DNA from: an uncultured Acidimicrobiales bacterium
Lineage (GTDB): Bacteria > Actinomycetota > Acidimicrobiia > Acidimicrobiales > Bin134
Assembly: GCA_951813325.1 (NCBI GenBank)
Contig: OX638350.1
Span: forward strand, 979,029 to 1,043,028
Length of the DNA stretch: 64,000 bases
Direction: 5' to 3'
A program made the translations under genes and the position numbers. Of this stretch, positions 1 through 13,040 are shown piece after piece. The first letter of the stretch is position 1. Each line of letters opens with the position of its first letter. A model generated the notes under the pieces. The model did not search any database. It saw only the letters and a program-made list of their open reading frames with translations, and had not been told where the DNA came from.

Positions 1-4770
<4,770 letters not shown>

Positions 4771-4824
4771 ACTAACTCGATGTCGAATCTGATGTTCGTG
4801 CTCGCTGTGGAGTTCTTGAAGCAT

Positions 4825-4837
4825 TGCCTCTTTGACA
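4825..4837 (+). promoter_or_regulatory. boxA-like site in 23S-5S spacer
   Basis: TGCCTCTTTGACA lies 14 bp before the 5S gene. It resembles the boxA in the first spacer and could be a second antitermination element or part of the 5S maturation region. The evidence is motif similarity only. Confidence 0.35.
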
Positions 4838-4850
4838 AGAACATAAAGGT

Positions 4851-4967
<117 letters not shown>

Positions 4968-4975
4968 TTCGCAAC

Positions 4976-5008
4976 AGCGGGGAGCCATTTGGCTCCCCGC
5001 TTTCGTTT
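4976..5008 (+). terminator. Rho-independent terminator of the rRNA operon
   Basis: A perfect 11-bp stem (AGCGGGGAGCC / GGCTCCCCGCT) with a four-base ATTT loop is followed by a T-rich tail TTCGTTT. It begins 9 bp after the 5S gene, exactly where the rRNA transcript should end. Confidence 0.9.
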
Positions 5009-5041
5009 GCCCGCAGTTAATGGCAGCCGTGTCGGTAGACT

Positions 5042-6184
5042 TTGGCGGTGTCTTCCGGTGGAGGGTCTGCCCGCAAGCCTCCCAATCGCCGGAGGCCTCC
5101 TCAGCAACGGACCCATCAGAGCAAGGGTAGAGCCGGCACCCCGAGAGGCCGAAAGACGGCGAATGGAGGCCCTGGGGGCCGGGGAAGGTCGGATCGCCGG
5201 GATTCTGGGGGCCGGGGAAGGTCGGATCGCCGGGGCCCTCAGAGCCGGGGAAGGTCGGAGTCAACTCCACCTAAAGGACCGCGGGGGATGGGGGCAGTGG
5301 CTCGCAAGGGTGCGGCCAAAGTGGTGGAGCTGCCCTTGGACCCCGAGGAGAAAGCGAAATCGGAGGTTGTCGACGAAACGCCCGAGGAGGCTGAAGAGGC
5401 CCGTTTGCGGGCCGAGCGGCGGGAGGCTCGCCAAGCCCGGACCCGGCAGCTTCGCGTTGAGGCCAAAGAGGCCGTTCAGCGGGGCAACCTGAGCGAAGGG
5501 CAGAGCAGCCCACCCAGCAAGCGACAACGGGGGCGAAGGCGTGCTCCGTTGCCCGAGGGCGGCCTGTCGCCCAAGGCCCAGGAGCTGGAGGAGGCAGTGG
5601 GGCGCAGAGATGGTCCTCGGTACCGGCAACGGCTGGGACGAGCCGAGGTGGCCTATGAGCTAGGCGACTACCACAAAGCGTGGAGGGCTTTGGACGGTAT
5701 GGCCAAAGACGCCCCCAACGTGCCCGAAGTGAGAGAGCTGACCGGCCTGGCCCTCTACCGCCTGGGGCGCTGGGAGTTGGCTGCCCGGGAGCTGGAGGCC
5801 TTCCGAGAGCTCACCGGCCGCACTGACCTCCACCCGGTTCTGGCCGATTGCCACCGGGCCCAGCGCCGGTGGGCCGACGTCGATGAGCTGTGGGCTGAGC
5901 TGAGAGCCTCAGGGGAGAGTGCCGCGGTGCTTGTCGAGGGGAGAATTGTGGCTGCCGGCGCGCTGGGGGATCGAGGCGATCTCACTGAGGCGGTTCAACT
6001 GCTGTCCGCCAATTTCCAGCGTCCTCGAAAGGCAAAAGAGCACCACCTGCGCCAGACCTACGCCTTGGCCGACCTGTGCGAGCGGGCCGGAGAGATTCCC
6101 CGGGCGAGGGAGTTGTTCGGCTGGTTGAATGACCAGGACGAGTTCTACGTGGACGTAGCCGAGAGGCTGGCTTCTCTTCGGTAG
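5042..6184 (+). CDS. TPR-repeat protein with Arg-rich low-complexity N-terminus
   Basis: A 380-residue protein of unknown function. Residues 1-80 are rich in Arg, Gly, Pro and Ser and include an 11-residue repeat encoded by a 33-bp tandem repeat. Residues 90-160 are highly charged and probably disordered. Residues 180-380 look like tetratricopeptide-type helical hairpins (for example YELGDYHKAWRALDGM and ALYRLGRWELAARELEAF), which usually bind protein partners. No signal peptide or membrane segment is seen. The start shown is a TTG at 5042. An ATG at 5288 would remove the basic tail and leave the TPR part intact, so the start is uncertain. It stands alone between the rRNA terminator and fbaB. 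Its ribosomal neighbourhood and basic tail suggest an RNA-associated role, but that is only inference. Confidence 0.75.
   Translation: MAVSSGGGSARKPPNRRRPPQQRTHQSKGRAGTPRGRKTANGGPGGRGRSDRRDSGGRGRSDRRGPQSRGRSESTPPKGPRGMGAVARKGAAKVVELPLDPEEKAKSEVVDETPEEAEEARLRAERREARQARTRQLRVEAKEAVQRGNLSEGQSSPPSKRQRGRRRAPLPEGGLSPKAQELEEAVGRRDGPRYRQRLGRAEVAYELGDYHKAWRALDGMAKDAPNVPEVRELTGLALYRLGRWELAARELEAFRELTGRTDLHPVLADCHRAQRRWADVDELWAELRASGESAAVLVEGRIVAAGALGDRGDLTEAVQLLSANFQRPRKAKEHHLRQTYALADLCERAGEIPRARELFGWLNDQDEFYVDVAERLASLR
5172..5258 (+). repeat. 33-bp tandem repeat, about 2.6 copies
   Basis: Units at 5172-5204 and 5205-5237 differ only in their last few bases. A partial, more diverged third unit runs from 5238 to 5258. 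The period is a multiple of three, so it encodes an in-frame 11-residue repeat (GGRGRSDRRDS, GGRGRSDRRGP, then QSRGRSE) in the disordered N-terminus of the TPR protein. Confidence 0.85.
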
Positions 6185-6271
6185 CGAATACTCCCGGGCA
6201 ATGCCCCCGAAGGTTTCGGCGCGCCGCTATCGTGAGGACGACTGGCACTTGGTTCGAGGGAGAAACAGATC

Positions 6272-7321
6272 GTGGACTTTGAAGGACTGTTGGGCGACGA
6301 GGCCGAATCGCTGTTATCGCACGAATCCAAGACCATCCCCAGTCAGGACTTGCACCTCCCCGGCCCTGACTTCGTCGACCGGGTTTTGGCCGCCACCGAT
6401 CGCTCTCCCCAGGTGTTGCGCAACCTCCAATCCCTATTCGACCACGGTCGGCTGGGGAGCACGGGCTATGTCTCCATCCTGCCGGTGGACCAGGGCATCG
6501 AGCACTCGGGAGCAGCTTCTTTCGCTCCCAACCCCCGGTATTTCGATCCCGCGGGCATCGTGGAATTGGCCGTAGAAGGGGGCTGCAACGCGGTGGCCTC
6601 CACCTTCGGCGTGCTGGGGGCGACCTCCCGCCGGTTCGCCCACCGCATCCCGTTCATCGTCAAGCTCAACCACAATGAGCTGCTCACCTACCCCAACAAG
6701 TTCGACCAGGTGATGTTCGGGTCAGTGGAGCAGGCCTACGACTTGGGCGCAGCCGGCGTGGGGGCCACCATCTACTTCGGCTCGGCAGAAGCCACCCGCC
6801 AAATCCAAGAGGTGGCCGCGGCGTTCCACCGGGCCCATGAGTGCGGGATGTTCACCGTGCTGTGGTGCTACTTGCGGAATCCCGACTTCAAAGTGGACGG
6901 CACCGACTATCACGCGGCGGCCGATCTCACCGCCCAGGCCAACCACATCGGGGTGACCATCGAGGCCGACATCATCAAGCAAAAGCTCCCCGAGAACAAC
7001 GGCGGCTACACGGCCCTCGGGTTCGGCAAGACCCATTCTCTGGTGTATGACGAGCTGACCACCGACCACCCCATCGATCTCACCCGCTGGCAGGTGGCCA
7101 ACTGCTACATGGGCCGTATCGGGCTGATCAACTCTGGAGGGGCATCGTCAGGCGCCAGCGACCTGGCCGAAGCCGTGCGCACCGCGGTCATCAACAAACG
7201 GGCCGGCGGCCTCGGCCTGATCAGCGGCCGCAAGGCCTTCCAGCGCCCCGTCTCCGAGGGCGTAGAACTCCTCAACGCCATCCAAGACGTGTACCTCTCC
7301 GACTCGGTAACCGTCGCCTAG
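6272..7321 (+). CDS. fbaB: Fructose-bisphosphate aldolase, class I (FbaB/DhnA type)
   Basis: This cytosolic enzyme of glycolysis and gluconeogenesis cleaves fructose 1,6-bisphosphate to dihydroxyacetone phosphate and glyceraldehyde 3-phosphate by a Schiff-base mechanism. The 349-residue protein has FbaB features: [12 protein letters not shown] near residue 68, [16 protein letters not shown] near 108, [20 protein letters not shown] near 130, and the C-terminal [14 protein letters not shown] phosphate-binding segment. Start is GTG at 6272 with GAGGGAG upstream. Its length is typical of the family. The last 164 bp recur, diverged, at 8586-8749. It has no evident operon partner; the genes after it belong to an island-like stretch. 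Confidence 0.93.
   Translation: MDFEGLLGDEAESLLSHESKTIPSQDLHLPGPDFVDRVLAATDRSPQVLRNLQSLFDHGRLGSTGYVSILPVDQGIEHSGAASFAPNPRYFDPAGIVELAVEGGCNAVASTFGVLGATSRRFAHRIPFIVKLNHNELLTYPNKFDQVMFGSVEQAYDLGAAGVGATIYFGSAEATRQIQEVAAAFHRAHECGMFTVLWCYLRNPDFKVDGTDYHAAADLTAQANHIGVTIEADIIKQKLPENNGGYTALGFGKTHSLVYDELTTDHPIDLTRWQVANCYMGRIGLINSGGASSGASDLAEAVRTAVINKRAGGLGLISGRKAFQRPVSEGVELLNAIQDVYLSDSVTVA
7158..7321 (+). repeat. Direct repeat copy 1 (intact fbaB 3' end)
   Basis: These 164 bp, ending with the fbaB stop codon, align without gaps to 8586-8749 with 19 differences by my hand count (about 88 percent identity). Most differences fall in the first half; the last 90 bp differ at only four positions. The two copies are direct repeats that bracket the AAA ATPase gene. 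Confidence 0.93.
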
Positions 7322-7390
7322 CTTGAAACGAACAAAAGCGAAAAGACGAATAAAAACGAAAAGCAAAGTCTGGGGCGGTACGGTAGTTGT
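7322..7390 (+). other. A-rich spacer at the left edge of the ATPase island
   Basis: Directly after the fbaB stop there is a purine tract with repeated CGAAAAG and AAAACGAA words (7326-7367). It is far richer in A than anything else in this high-GC window. It leads into the ATPase gene and may contain its promoter or mark a foreign junction. No clear -10/-35 pair is seen. Confidence 0.5.
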
Positions 7391-8521
7391 ATGGGCGATT
7401 CTCGCTCCGGGAATCCGTTCTCGCCGACTTTTGGGGCCACGCCTCCGCTGCTTGCTGGACGCGGCCAGGTTTTGGAGAGGTTCTCCGATGCTTTGGCCAC
7501 CGGTCCGACTCATCCCGATTACACGCTGTTGGTTACCGGCGATCGCGGTACGGGCAAGACCGCGTTGTTGAACGTCCTCGAAGATCAAGCTGCCGACCAA
7601 AATTGGATGGTCATTACCGCAGCAGCGTCGGCGGAGTCGGTGTCGGCGCGGGTTGCCAGCGAGGCGCGGCGGTGTATTGAGCAGATGCGGAAAGGGCGGC
7701 GAGGCACTCGGGTTAGCTCGGTGAGCATGATGGGAGTCGGCGTGTCGCTCGAACCGGACCTGCGAGGGAGCGAAGGAGCCCCCAGTCTGCTGGCTGTTCT
7801 GGAAGAACTCGGAGACCTGCTGGCCGATAGAGGCAGCGGGGTGCTGCTGACGGTAGACGAACTGCACGATGTGGACCGAGACGACGTGCGCAACGTCGCC
7901 TCTGCTGTTCAGATCGTCACCCGTCGCCGGCAGAGGCCAGTGGCGTTCGCCGCCGCCGCCCTTCCGCTCATCGAGGACACGCATCTGGCTGATCCCAATA
8001 TGACGTTCCTTCAGCGTTGTGCTCGGGCTCGACTTGGGCTGCTCGAAGCCGACGAGACGCGGCGGGCGCTGCAGCAGCCCATTATCGACCGCGGCAGTGT
8101 TATCAAAGACGATGCCTTGGCCGAGGCCGCTGCTTTGACTCTCGGCTATCCCTACATGATCCAGCTCGTCGGCTTCCATGCTTGGCAGATGCGCGAGGAC
8201 CCAAGTGCTCCGATCAGTCTCATCAACGTCCGAGCGGGGGCGGTTGTGGCTGAGTCGGCCATGGTGGACCAGATCGCCGGCCCCACTTGGAATCGGCTTT
8301 CGCCGATGGATAGGCGTTTTCTGTTCGCCATGCTCAAGGATGAGCCTGACTCTTCGCTGGCCGATATCGCCGAGCGGCTGGAGCGAAACCTCCAATACGC
8401 TCGCACCTATCGTCGGCGTCTCATCGCCGCCGGCGCGATCAGTTCCAGTTCCAAAGGCCGAGTCCGCTTCCGTCATCACGCATTGAGAGTTCGGGCTGAG
8501 ACGGCCGTGCGGGAGGAGTAG
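7391..8521 (+). CDS. Orphan AAA ATPase with C-terminal winged-helix-like region
   Basis: A 376-residue P-loop ATPase of the AAA_16 / archaeal-ATPase (Orc1-Cdc6-like) kind. Residues 8-30 ([20 protein letters not shown]) match the opening common to these actinobacterial ATPases. Walker A is GDRGTGKT near 50-57 and Walker B is [12 protein letters not shown] near 152. Residues 285-370 ([13 protein letters not shown], then [19 protein letters not shown]) look like a winged-helix DNA-binding region. The cellular role is unknown; relatives occur as isolated accessory genes and are sometimes linked with mobile DNA. Here the gene sits between an intact fbaB and a duplicated fbaB 3' end, which supports acquisition by recombination. 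Start is ATG at 7391. No transposase or integrase lies beside it. Confidence 0.85.
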   Translation: MGDSRSGNPFSPTFGATPPLLAGRGQVLERFSDALATGPTHPDYTLLVTGDRGTGKTALLNVLEDQAADQNWMVITAAASAESVSARVASEARRCIEQMRKGRRGTRVSSVSMMGVGVSLEPDLRGSEGAPSLLAVLEELGDLLADRGSGVLLTVDELHDVDRDDVRNVASAVQIVTRRRQRPVAFAAAALPLIEDTHLADPNMTFLQRCARARLGLLEADETRRALQQPIIDRGSVIKDDALAEAAALTLGYPYMIQLVGFHAWQMREDPSAPISLINVRAGAVVAESAMVDQIAGPTWNRLSPMDRRFLFAMLKDEPDSSLADIAERLERNLQYARTYRRRLIAAGAISSSSKGRVRFRHHALRVRAETAVREE

Positions 8522-8585
8522 GGGCTTCGGGAGGATACCCAATGTTTGCCTCTCCGACACGCAATGGCGATCGGTTGATTCGGGT

Positions 8586-8749
8586 GCGATCTGGCCGAAG
8601 CGGTGCACACTGCGGTCATCAACGATCGGGTCGGCGGCCTCGGTTTCGTTGGCGGCCGGAAAGCCTTCCAGCGCCCCGTCTCCGAGGGTGTAGAACTCCT
8701 CAACGCCATCCAAGACGTATACCTGTCCGACTCGGTAACCGTCGCGTAG
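8586..8749 (+). pseudogene. Truncated second copy of fbaB 3' end
   Basis: The fragment encodes the last 53 residues of class I aldolase, from DLAEAV to SVTVA and stop. It is in frame, with no internal stop and six amino-acid differences from the intact gene. Nothing resembling the first 295 residues precedes it. Because the coding frame stayed open while many codons changed silently, the fragment probably derives from a once functional, related aldolase gene rather than a very recent duplication. It follows the ATPase gene by 64 bp. Confidence 0.88.
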
Positions 8750-8780
8750 CGCCGGGGGTCTTACCGCTGATCTGGACACA

Positions 8781-8812
8781 GTGTCGAAATTGAGGATTCT
8801 TGGGTGTCGAAA
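8781..8812 (+). repeat. GTGTCGAAA direct repeat, 23-bp spacing
   Basis: GTGTCGAAA occurs at 8781-8789 and 8804-8812. The first copy is preceded by GACACAGTGTC, an interrupted palindrome. They lie exactly between two 5'-truncated gene remnants. Repeated short terminal words of this kind can be leftover ends of an insertion sequence, but no transposase is present and the assignment is tentative. Confidence 0.35.
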
Positions 8813-8823
8813 ATCGGCATTAG

Positions 8824-9138
8824 AACCAGTTCAACGAACCGCCTCCGGAAGGGTACGACTTTGTGATCGTGCCCGCGACCCTTGAGAATGCCGGAATTGC
8901 CCCAGAGGCACCCTGGTTGTCAGTCGACCTTGCGGCAGTCTCGGACTCCAACGTCGAGGCCTCGTCGGACTGCGGTGTTGTGCCGAAAGAATTCGATTCT
9001 TTGGATGACGTCTTCCCAGGGGGCAAGGCAACTATCAACTTCTGCTTCGTGGTCCTAACCAAGCAAGTCGACACATTGGTGGTCTACGCCAAGGATCTGT
9101 TCGATCAGCAACCGGTGGCCTTCGCTACGTCCGAATAG
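8824..9138 (+). pseudogene. 3' remnant of a DUF4352-like lipoprotein gene
   Basis: The open frame reads [20 protein letters not shown] and onward for about 104 residues to a stop at 9136-9138. The opening NxFNxPPxxGxxF pattern and the later SSDCGVVP and FPGGKATINFCFVV segments resemble the beta-sandwich domain of DUF4352-type secreted actinobacterial lipoproteins. The signal peptide, lipobox and upstream linker expected for such a protein are missing, and a TAG stop lies just before NQFN at 8821-8823. A GTG at 8863 could start a 91-residue product, but it would begin inside the domain. I therefore read it as a 5'-truncated gene. Confidence 0.6.
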
Positions 9139-9305
9139 CCGATCATGGGGTGAGTGGATGCCCAGGCGAATCGGGAGTTCTGGCCGAGCATCAGATGCCT
9201 GGTCGACGCTTCTGCCGAGGATGTGCCACTTGCGGTGGCTCGCTGGGTAACCTCAAGAACCGGCGTCGCTTTCGCGAACGGCCATCTGGGGTCAAGGAGG
9301 ATTCC

Positions 9306-11183
9306 GTGACAGACACCGTGCCGCGTATCGTCGGGACGCGCGAGCTGAACCGCTTGGTTGTTCGCTTTGCGGGCGACTCCGGCGATGGGATGCAGCTCAC
9401 CGGTGACCGTTTCACCAGTGCCAGCGCGTTGTTCGGCAACGACTTGGCCACGCTGCCCGAGTTCCCGGCTGAGATCCGGGCGCCCCAGGGGACCCTGGCC
9501 GGGGTGTCGGCCTTCCAGGTGCAGGTTTCCGACCACGACATCACCACGCCGGGCGACGCGCCCAACGTGTTGGTGGCCATGAACCCGGCGGCTCTGCGCA
9601 AGGAGCTGATGCACTTGGAGTTTGGCGGGACGGTGATCGTCAATCAGGACGCCTTCGTGGAGCGCAACCTCACCAAGGCCGGCTACGACGCCGACCCGTT
9701 GGATGACGGCAGCCTGGACAACTACACCCTGTTCAAGGTTCCGATGACCACCATCACCAAGGAGGTCTGCAAGGACTTGGGGGTGAAGCCCCGCGACGCC
9801 GAGCGGTCCAAGAACTTTTTCGCCCTGGGCCTTTTGTCCTGGCTCTACAGCCGGCCGGCCCAGCCCACACTGGATTGGATCTCGGCCAAATTCAAGCGCC
9901 AGCAGATGATCGCCGACGCCAACACTGCGGCGTTCAAGGCGGGTATGGCCTTCGGGGAGACCGCCGAACTATTCGACTTCACCTATGAGGTGAAGCCGGC
10001 CGCGCTAGCCCCGGGGACATACACCAATGTGAACGGCAACACCGCGCTGTCGTGGGGCCTGGTGGCCGCCAGCCAGCAGGCCAAGGTCCCCCTTTTCTTA
10101 GGGTCGTATCCCATTACCCCGGCCAGTGACATTCTCCACGAGCTGAGCCAGCGCAAGAACTTCGGCGTGCGAACCCTTCAGGCCGAGGATGAGATCGCCG
10201 CGGTGTGCGCAGCGCTGGGAGCTTCCTTCGGCGGGCACTTGGGAATTACCACCACCAGCGGACCGGGCATAGCCCTCAAGGGCGAGACCATCGGCTTGGC
10301 CGTCAGCCTCGAGCTTCCCCTGCTGGTGATCAACATTCAGCGAGGCGGACCGTCCACCGGGCTGCCGACCAAGACCGAGAGCGCCGACCTGATGCAGGCC
10401 ATGTACGGCCGCCACGGCGAATCGCCCGTTCCCATCGTGGCCGCCTACTCCCCGTCGCAGTGCTTCTTCGCTGCCATAGAGGCGGCTCGCATCGCCCTCA
10501 AGTACCGCACACCGGTGATTTTGCTGTCCGACGGCTATCTGGCCAACGGCAGCGAGCCCTGGCTCCTTCCCGACGTGTCGACGCTGCCTGACTTGACAGT
10601 GGAGTTCGCCACCGGGCCTAACCACACCAAGGACGATGGCACCGAGGTGTTCTGGCCCTACTTGCGCGACCCTGAGACCAAAGCCCGCCCCTGGGCGGTG
10701 CCGGGCACGCCCGGCCTCACCCACCGCATTGGCGGCATTGAGAAGGAAGACGGCACCGGCAACATCAACTACGAGGCCGACAACCACGGCTACATGGTGA
10801 AGCTGCGCGAGGAACGGGTCGCCCACATCGCCAACGACATCCCCCCCACCATGCTGGACGGCGACACCGGCGATGCCGACCTGCTGGTGCTGGGCTGGGG
10901 CTCCACCTGGGGGGCCATCACCAGCGCAGTCATGCGGGCCCGGGCCGAGGGACGCAAGGTGGCCCATGCCCATGTCACCCACCTGAACCCGCTGCCACGA
11001 GACTTGGGCGACATCGTGCGCCGATATCCCAAGGTGCTGGTTCCGGAGATGAACCTGGGCCAGTTCTGCCGCATCATCCGAGCCGAGTTCCTGGTCGATG
11101 CCCAATCGGTTTGCAAGGTGGAGGGGATACCCTTCACCGCCGCCGAGCTTCACTCACACATAAACGGAGTCCTTGATGACTGA
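9306..11183 (+). CDS. korA: 2-oxoglutarate:ferredoxin oxidoreductase, alpha subunit (gamma-alpha fusion)
   Basis: With KorB this enzyme oxidatively decarboxylates a 2-oxoacid, most likely 2-oxoglutarate, to the acyl-CoA and passes electrons to ferredoxin. The 625-residue subunit begins with the gamma domain (FAGDSGDGMQLTGDRFTSAS near residue 20, with EIRAPQGTLAGVSAFQV after it). It continues with the alpha pyrimidine-binding domain (FLGSYPITPASDILHEL near 262; TTTSGPGIALKGETIGLAV near 315; NIQRGGPSTGLPTKTE near 342). Start is GTG at 9306 with an excellent AAGGAGG six bases upstream; the frame stays open to 9150 but that extension looks unconserved. Its 3' end overlaps korB by 8 bp. No ferredoxin gene is adjacent. 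The 2-oxoglutarate preference is inferred from family resemblance. Confidence 0.92.
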   Translation: MTDTVPRIVGTRELNRLVVRFAGDSGDGMQLTGDRFTSASALFGNDLATLPEFPAEIRAPQGTLAGVSAFQVQVSDHDITTPGDAPNVLVAMNPAALRKELMHLEFGGTVIVNQDAFVERNLTKAGYDADPLDDGSLDNYTLFKVPMTTITKEVCKDLGVKPRDAERSKNFFALGLLSWLYSRPAQPTLDWISAKFKRQQMIADANTAAFKAGMAFGETAELFDFTYEVKPAALAPGTYTNVNGNTALSWGLVAASQQAKVPLFLGSYPITPASDILHELSQRKNFGVRTLQAEDEIAAVCAALGASFGGHLGITTTSGPGIALKGETIGLAVSLELPLLVINIQRGGPSTGLPTKTESADLMQAMYGRHGESPVPIVAAYSPSQCFFAAIEAARIALKYRTPVILLSDGYLANGSEPWLLPDVSTLPDLTVEFATGPNHTKDDGTEVFWPYLRDPETKARPWAVPGTPGLTHRIGGIEKEDGTGNINYEADNHGYMVKLREERVAHIANDIPPTMLDGDTGDADLLVLGWGSTWGAITSAVMRARAEGRKVAHAHVTHLNPLPRDLGDIVRRYPKVLVPEMNLGQFCRIIRAEFLVDAQSVCKVEGIPFTAAELHSHINGVLDD

Positions 11184-12192
11184 CGTGCCCACCACGACCA
11201 AGGCCGACTGGACCAGCGACCAAGAGGTTCGTTGGTGCCCTGGCTGCGGGGACTACTCCATTTTGACCGCGGTTCAAATGCTTATGCCCGAACTCAACGT
11301 GCGCCGGGAGGACACGGTGTTCGTCTCGGGGATCGGCTGTGCCGCCCGGTTCCCCTATTACATGAATACCTACGGGATGCACGGCATCCACGGCCGGGCC
11401 CCCGCCCTGGCCACCGGCCTGGCCATGGCCCGGCCCGAGCTTCACGTGTGGGTTGTGGGCGGGGACGGCGACATGCTGTCCATCGGCGGCAATCACTTGC
11501 TGCACGCCCTGCGCCGCAACGTGAACCTCAACATCTTGTTGTTCAACAACCAGATCTACGGACTGACCAAGGGCCAGTACTCGCCCACCAGCGAGATCGG
11601 CAAGGTCACCAAGTCCACCCCGGCGGGCAGCATCGACGAGCCGTTCAACCCCGTCTCAGTGGCCATCGGGGCCGAGGCCAGCTTCGTGGCCCGCACCCAC
11701 GACATGGACCGCCAGCACATGATGGACATGTTCCGGCGGGCCCACGACTTTCCCGGCGCCTCTTTCGTGGAGGTGTTCCAGAACTGCAACGTCTTCAACG
11801 ACGGCGCGTTCGGGGCCATCACCAAAAAGGACAAGCGGGCCTCCATGCTCATCCCCCTCGAGCACGGTCAGCCCATCCGCTTTGGCGAGAACGACGAGAA
11901 TGGCGTGGTTATCAACCCCCAGGGCAGCGCCGAGGTGGTCAACGTGGCCGATGTCGGCGAGTCGGCTCTGTTGGTTCACGATGAGACCCGCCAGGATCCC
12001 AGTTTGGCTTTTGCCCTGTCCCGGCTCTCAGCCGGCCCCTTCGAGCCCACCCCCATCGGGGTTTACCGGGCGGTAGAGCGGTCGGAATACGCCGGCGAGG
12101 CCAGCAAGCAGCTCGCCTTGGCCCAAGAGCAGTCCGGCCCCGGCGACCTTGAGGCCTTGCTGCATTCCCGGCCCACCTGGGAAGTCTCCTGA
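11176..12192 (+). CDS. korB: 2-oxoglutarate:ferredoxin oxidoreductase, beta subunit
   Basis: The 338-residue thiamine-diphosphate-binding partner of KorA. It shows WCPGCGDYSI near residue 22, GIGCAARFPYYMNTYGMHGIH near 53, and the ThDP motif GDGDMLSIGGNHLLHA followed by NILLFNNQIYGLTKGQYSPT (residues 97-140). Start is ATG at 11176 inside the last codons of korA, so the two are translationally coupled. The same window also encodes Kgd, so the organism has two routes from 2-oxoglutarate, as Mycobacterium tuberculosis does. Confidence 0.93.
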   Translation: MTDVPTTTKADWTSDQEVRWCPGCGDYSILTAVQMLMPELNVRREDTVFVSGIGCAARFPYYMNTYGMHGIHGRAPALATGLAMARPELHVWVVGGDGDMLSIGGNHLLHALRRNVNLNILLFNNQIYGLTKGQYSPTSEIGKVTKSTPAGSIDEPFNPVSVAIGAEASFVARTHDMDRQHMMDMFRRAHDFPGASFVEVFQNCNVFNDGAFGAITKKDKRASMLIPLEHGQPIRFGENDENGVVINPQGSAEVVNVADVGESALLVHDETRQDPSLAFALSRLSAGPFEPTPIGVYRAVERSEYAGEASKQLALAQEQSGPGDLEALLHSRPTWEVS

Positions 12193-12267
12193 GCAACGCT
12201 TCTTCCATGTCGGAAGTTTCTGCCCCCAGAGGGCGCCAGTGTTTTCCCCGTATCCGAAATAGGCGTT

Positions 12268-13035
12268 GTGACACCTGAACCTGCCCCCAGTGGCTGGGTC
12301 CTCGATCTGGACGGGGTGATCTGGGTAGGAAAGACGGCGGTCCCCGGCTCAGCGGATGCCGTCGAGCGGCTGCGCAGATCTGGCGCGGCAGTGGTATTCG
12401 TCACAAATGCCTCCGACAAAACATTGGCCGAGGTAGAAGCCAAGCTGGCATCGGTCGGAATAGATGCCGCAGGGTGTGTCATCACCTCGGCCACAGCTGC
12501 AGGACGACTTGTCAACCCAGGCGAACGTGTTCTTGTGGTGGGCGGTCCTGGCATCGTCGAGGCGGTTGAGCTAGCCGGGGCCAAGGTGTGCTCGTCGGGA
12601 CCCGCCGATGCGGTCATAGTGGGGATCAATCCTGAGTTCGACTATGACGCCCTAAGCCGGGCTATGCGGGCAGTGAGAAGCGGTGCTCGGTTAATCGGCA
12701 GCAATCATGATCCCAGCTACCCCACCGAGTCTGGACTGGAGCCAGGAGGAGGAGCACTGGTGGCGGCTGTGGCTGCGGCGGCAGAAGCTGTGCCGATCGT
12801 GGCGGGGAAGCCCAACCAGCCAATCGTCGATTGCGTGCAGGGCCGAATCGGCCACACGGGCGTGGTGGTGGGGGACCGCCCCGATTCCGACGGCTTATTC
12901 GCCGAGGCTCTGAGCTACGAGTTCGCCTTGGTGCTGAGCGGGGTGGTCGGCGAAGACGACCTGCCGGTGTCTCCTGAGCCGAAGTATTGCGCCCCCGATT
13001 TGGCCACCTTGGTTGATCAGATGGGGCTTGAATAG
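12268..13035 (+). CDS. HAD-superfamily hydrolase, subfamily IIA (NagD-like phosphatase)
   Basis: A 255-residue cytosolic phosphatase of the haloacid dehalogenase family. Motif I is DLDGVIW (nucleophile Asp near residue 12), motif II is FVTNAS near 49, the motif III Lys is in GKPNQP near 180, and motif IV is VGDRPDSD near 199. The substrate cannot be deduced; relatives act on 4-nitrophenyl phosphate, phosphoglycolate, glycerol phosphate or nucleotides. Start is GTG at 12268. It lies 5 bp before tlyA, the same neighbour as in M. tuberculosis (Rv1692-tlyA region), which suggests co-transcription. Confidence 0.85.
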   Translation: MTPEPAPSGWVLDLDGVIWVGKTAVPGSADAVERLRRSGAAVVFVTNASDKTLAEVEAKLASVGIDAAGCVITSATAAGRLVNPGERVLVVGGPGIVEAVELAGAKVCSSGPADAVIVGINPEFDYDALSRAMRAVRSGARLIGSNHDPSYPTESGLEPGGGALVAAVAAAAEAVPIVAGKPNQPIVDCVQGRIGHTGVVVGDRPDSDGLFAEALSYEFALVLSGVVGEDDLPVSPEPKYCAPDLATLVDQMGLE

Positions 13036-13040
13036 GTGGG

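Noticed and set aside
7148..8779. 543-residue open frame on the minus strand across fbaB, the ATPase and the duplicate
   Set aside because: It is antisense to well-supported genes. Its two similar ends only mirror the fbaB 3' duplication, and it has no recognisable domain.
8542..8793. 83-residue plus-strand frame over the fbaB fragment
   Set aside because: It is in a different frame from the aldolase remnant, which explains the sequence.
9150..9305. N-terminal extension of korA to 9150
   Set aside because: The start at 9306 has a near-perfect Shine-Dalgarno and the extension has no KorA similarity.
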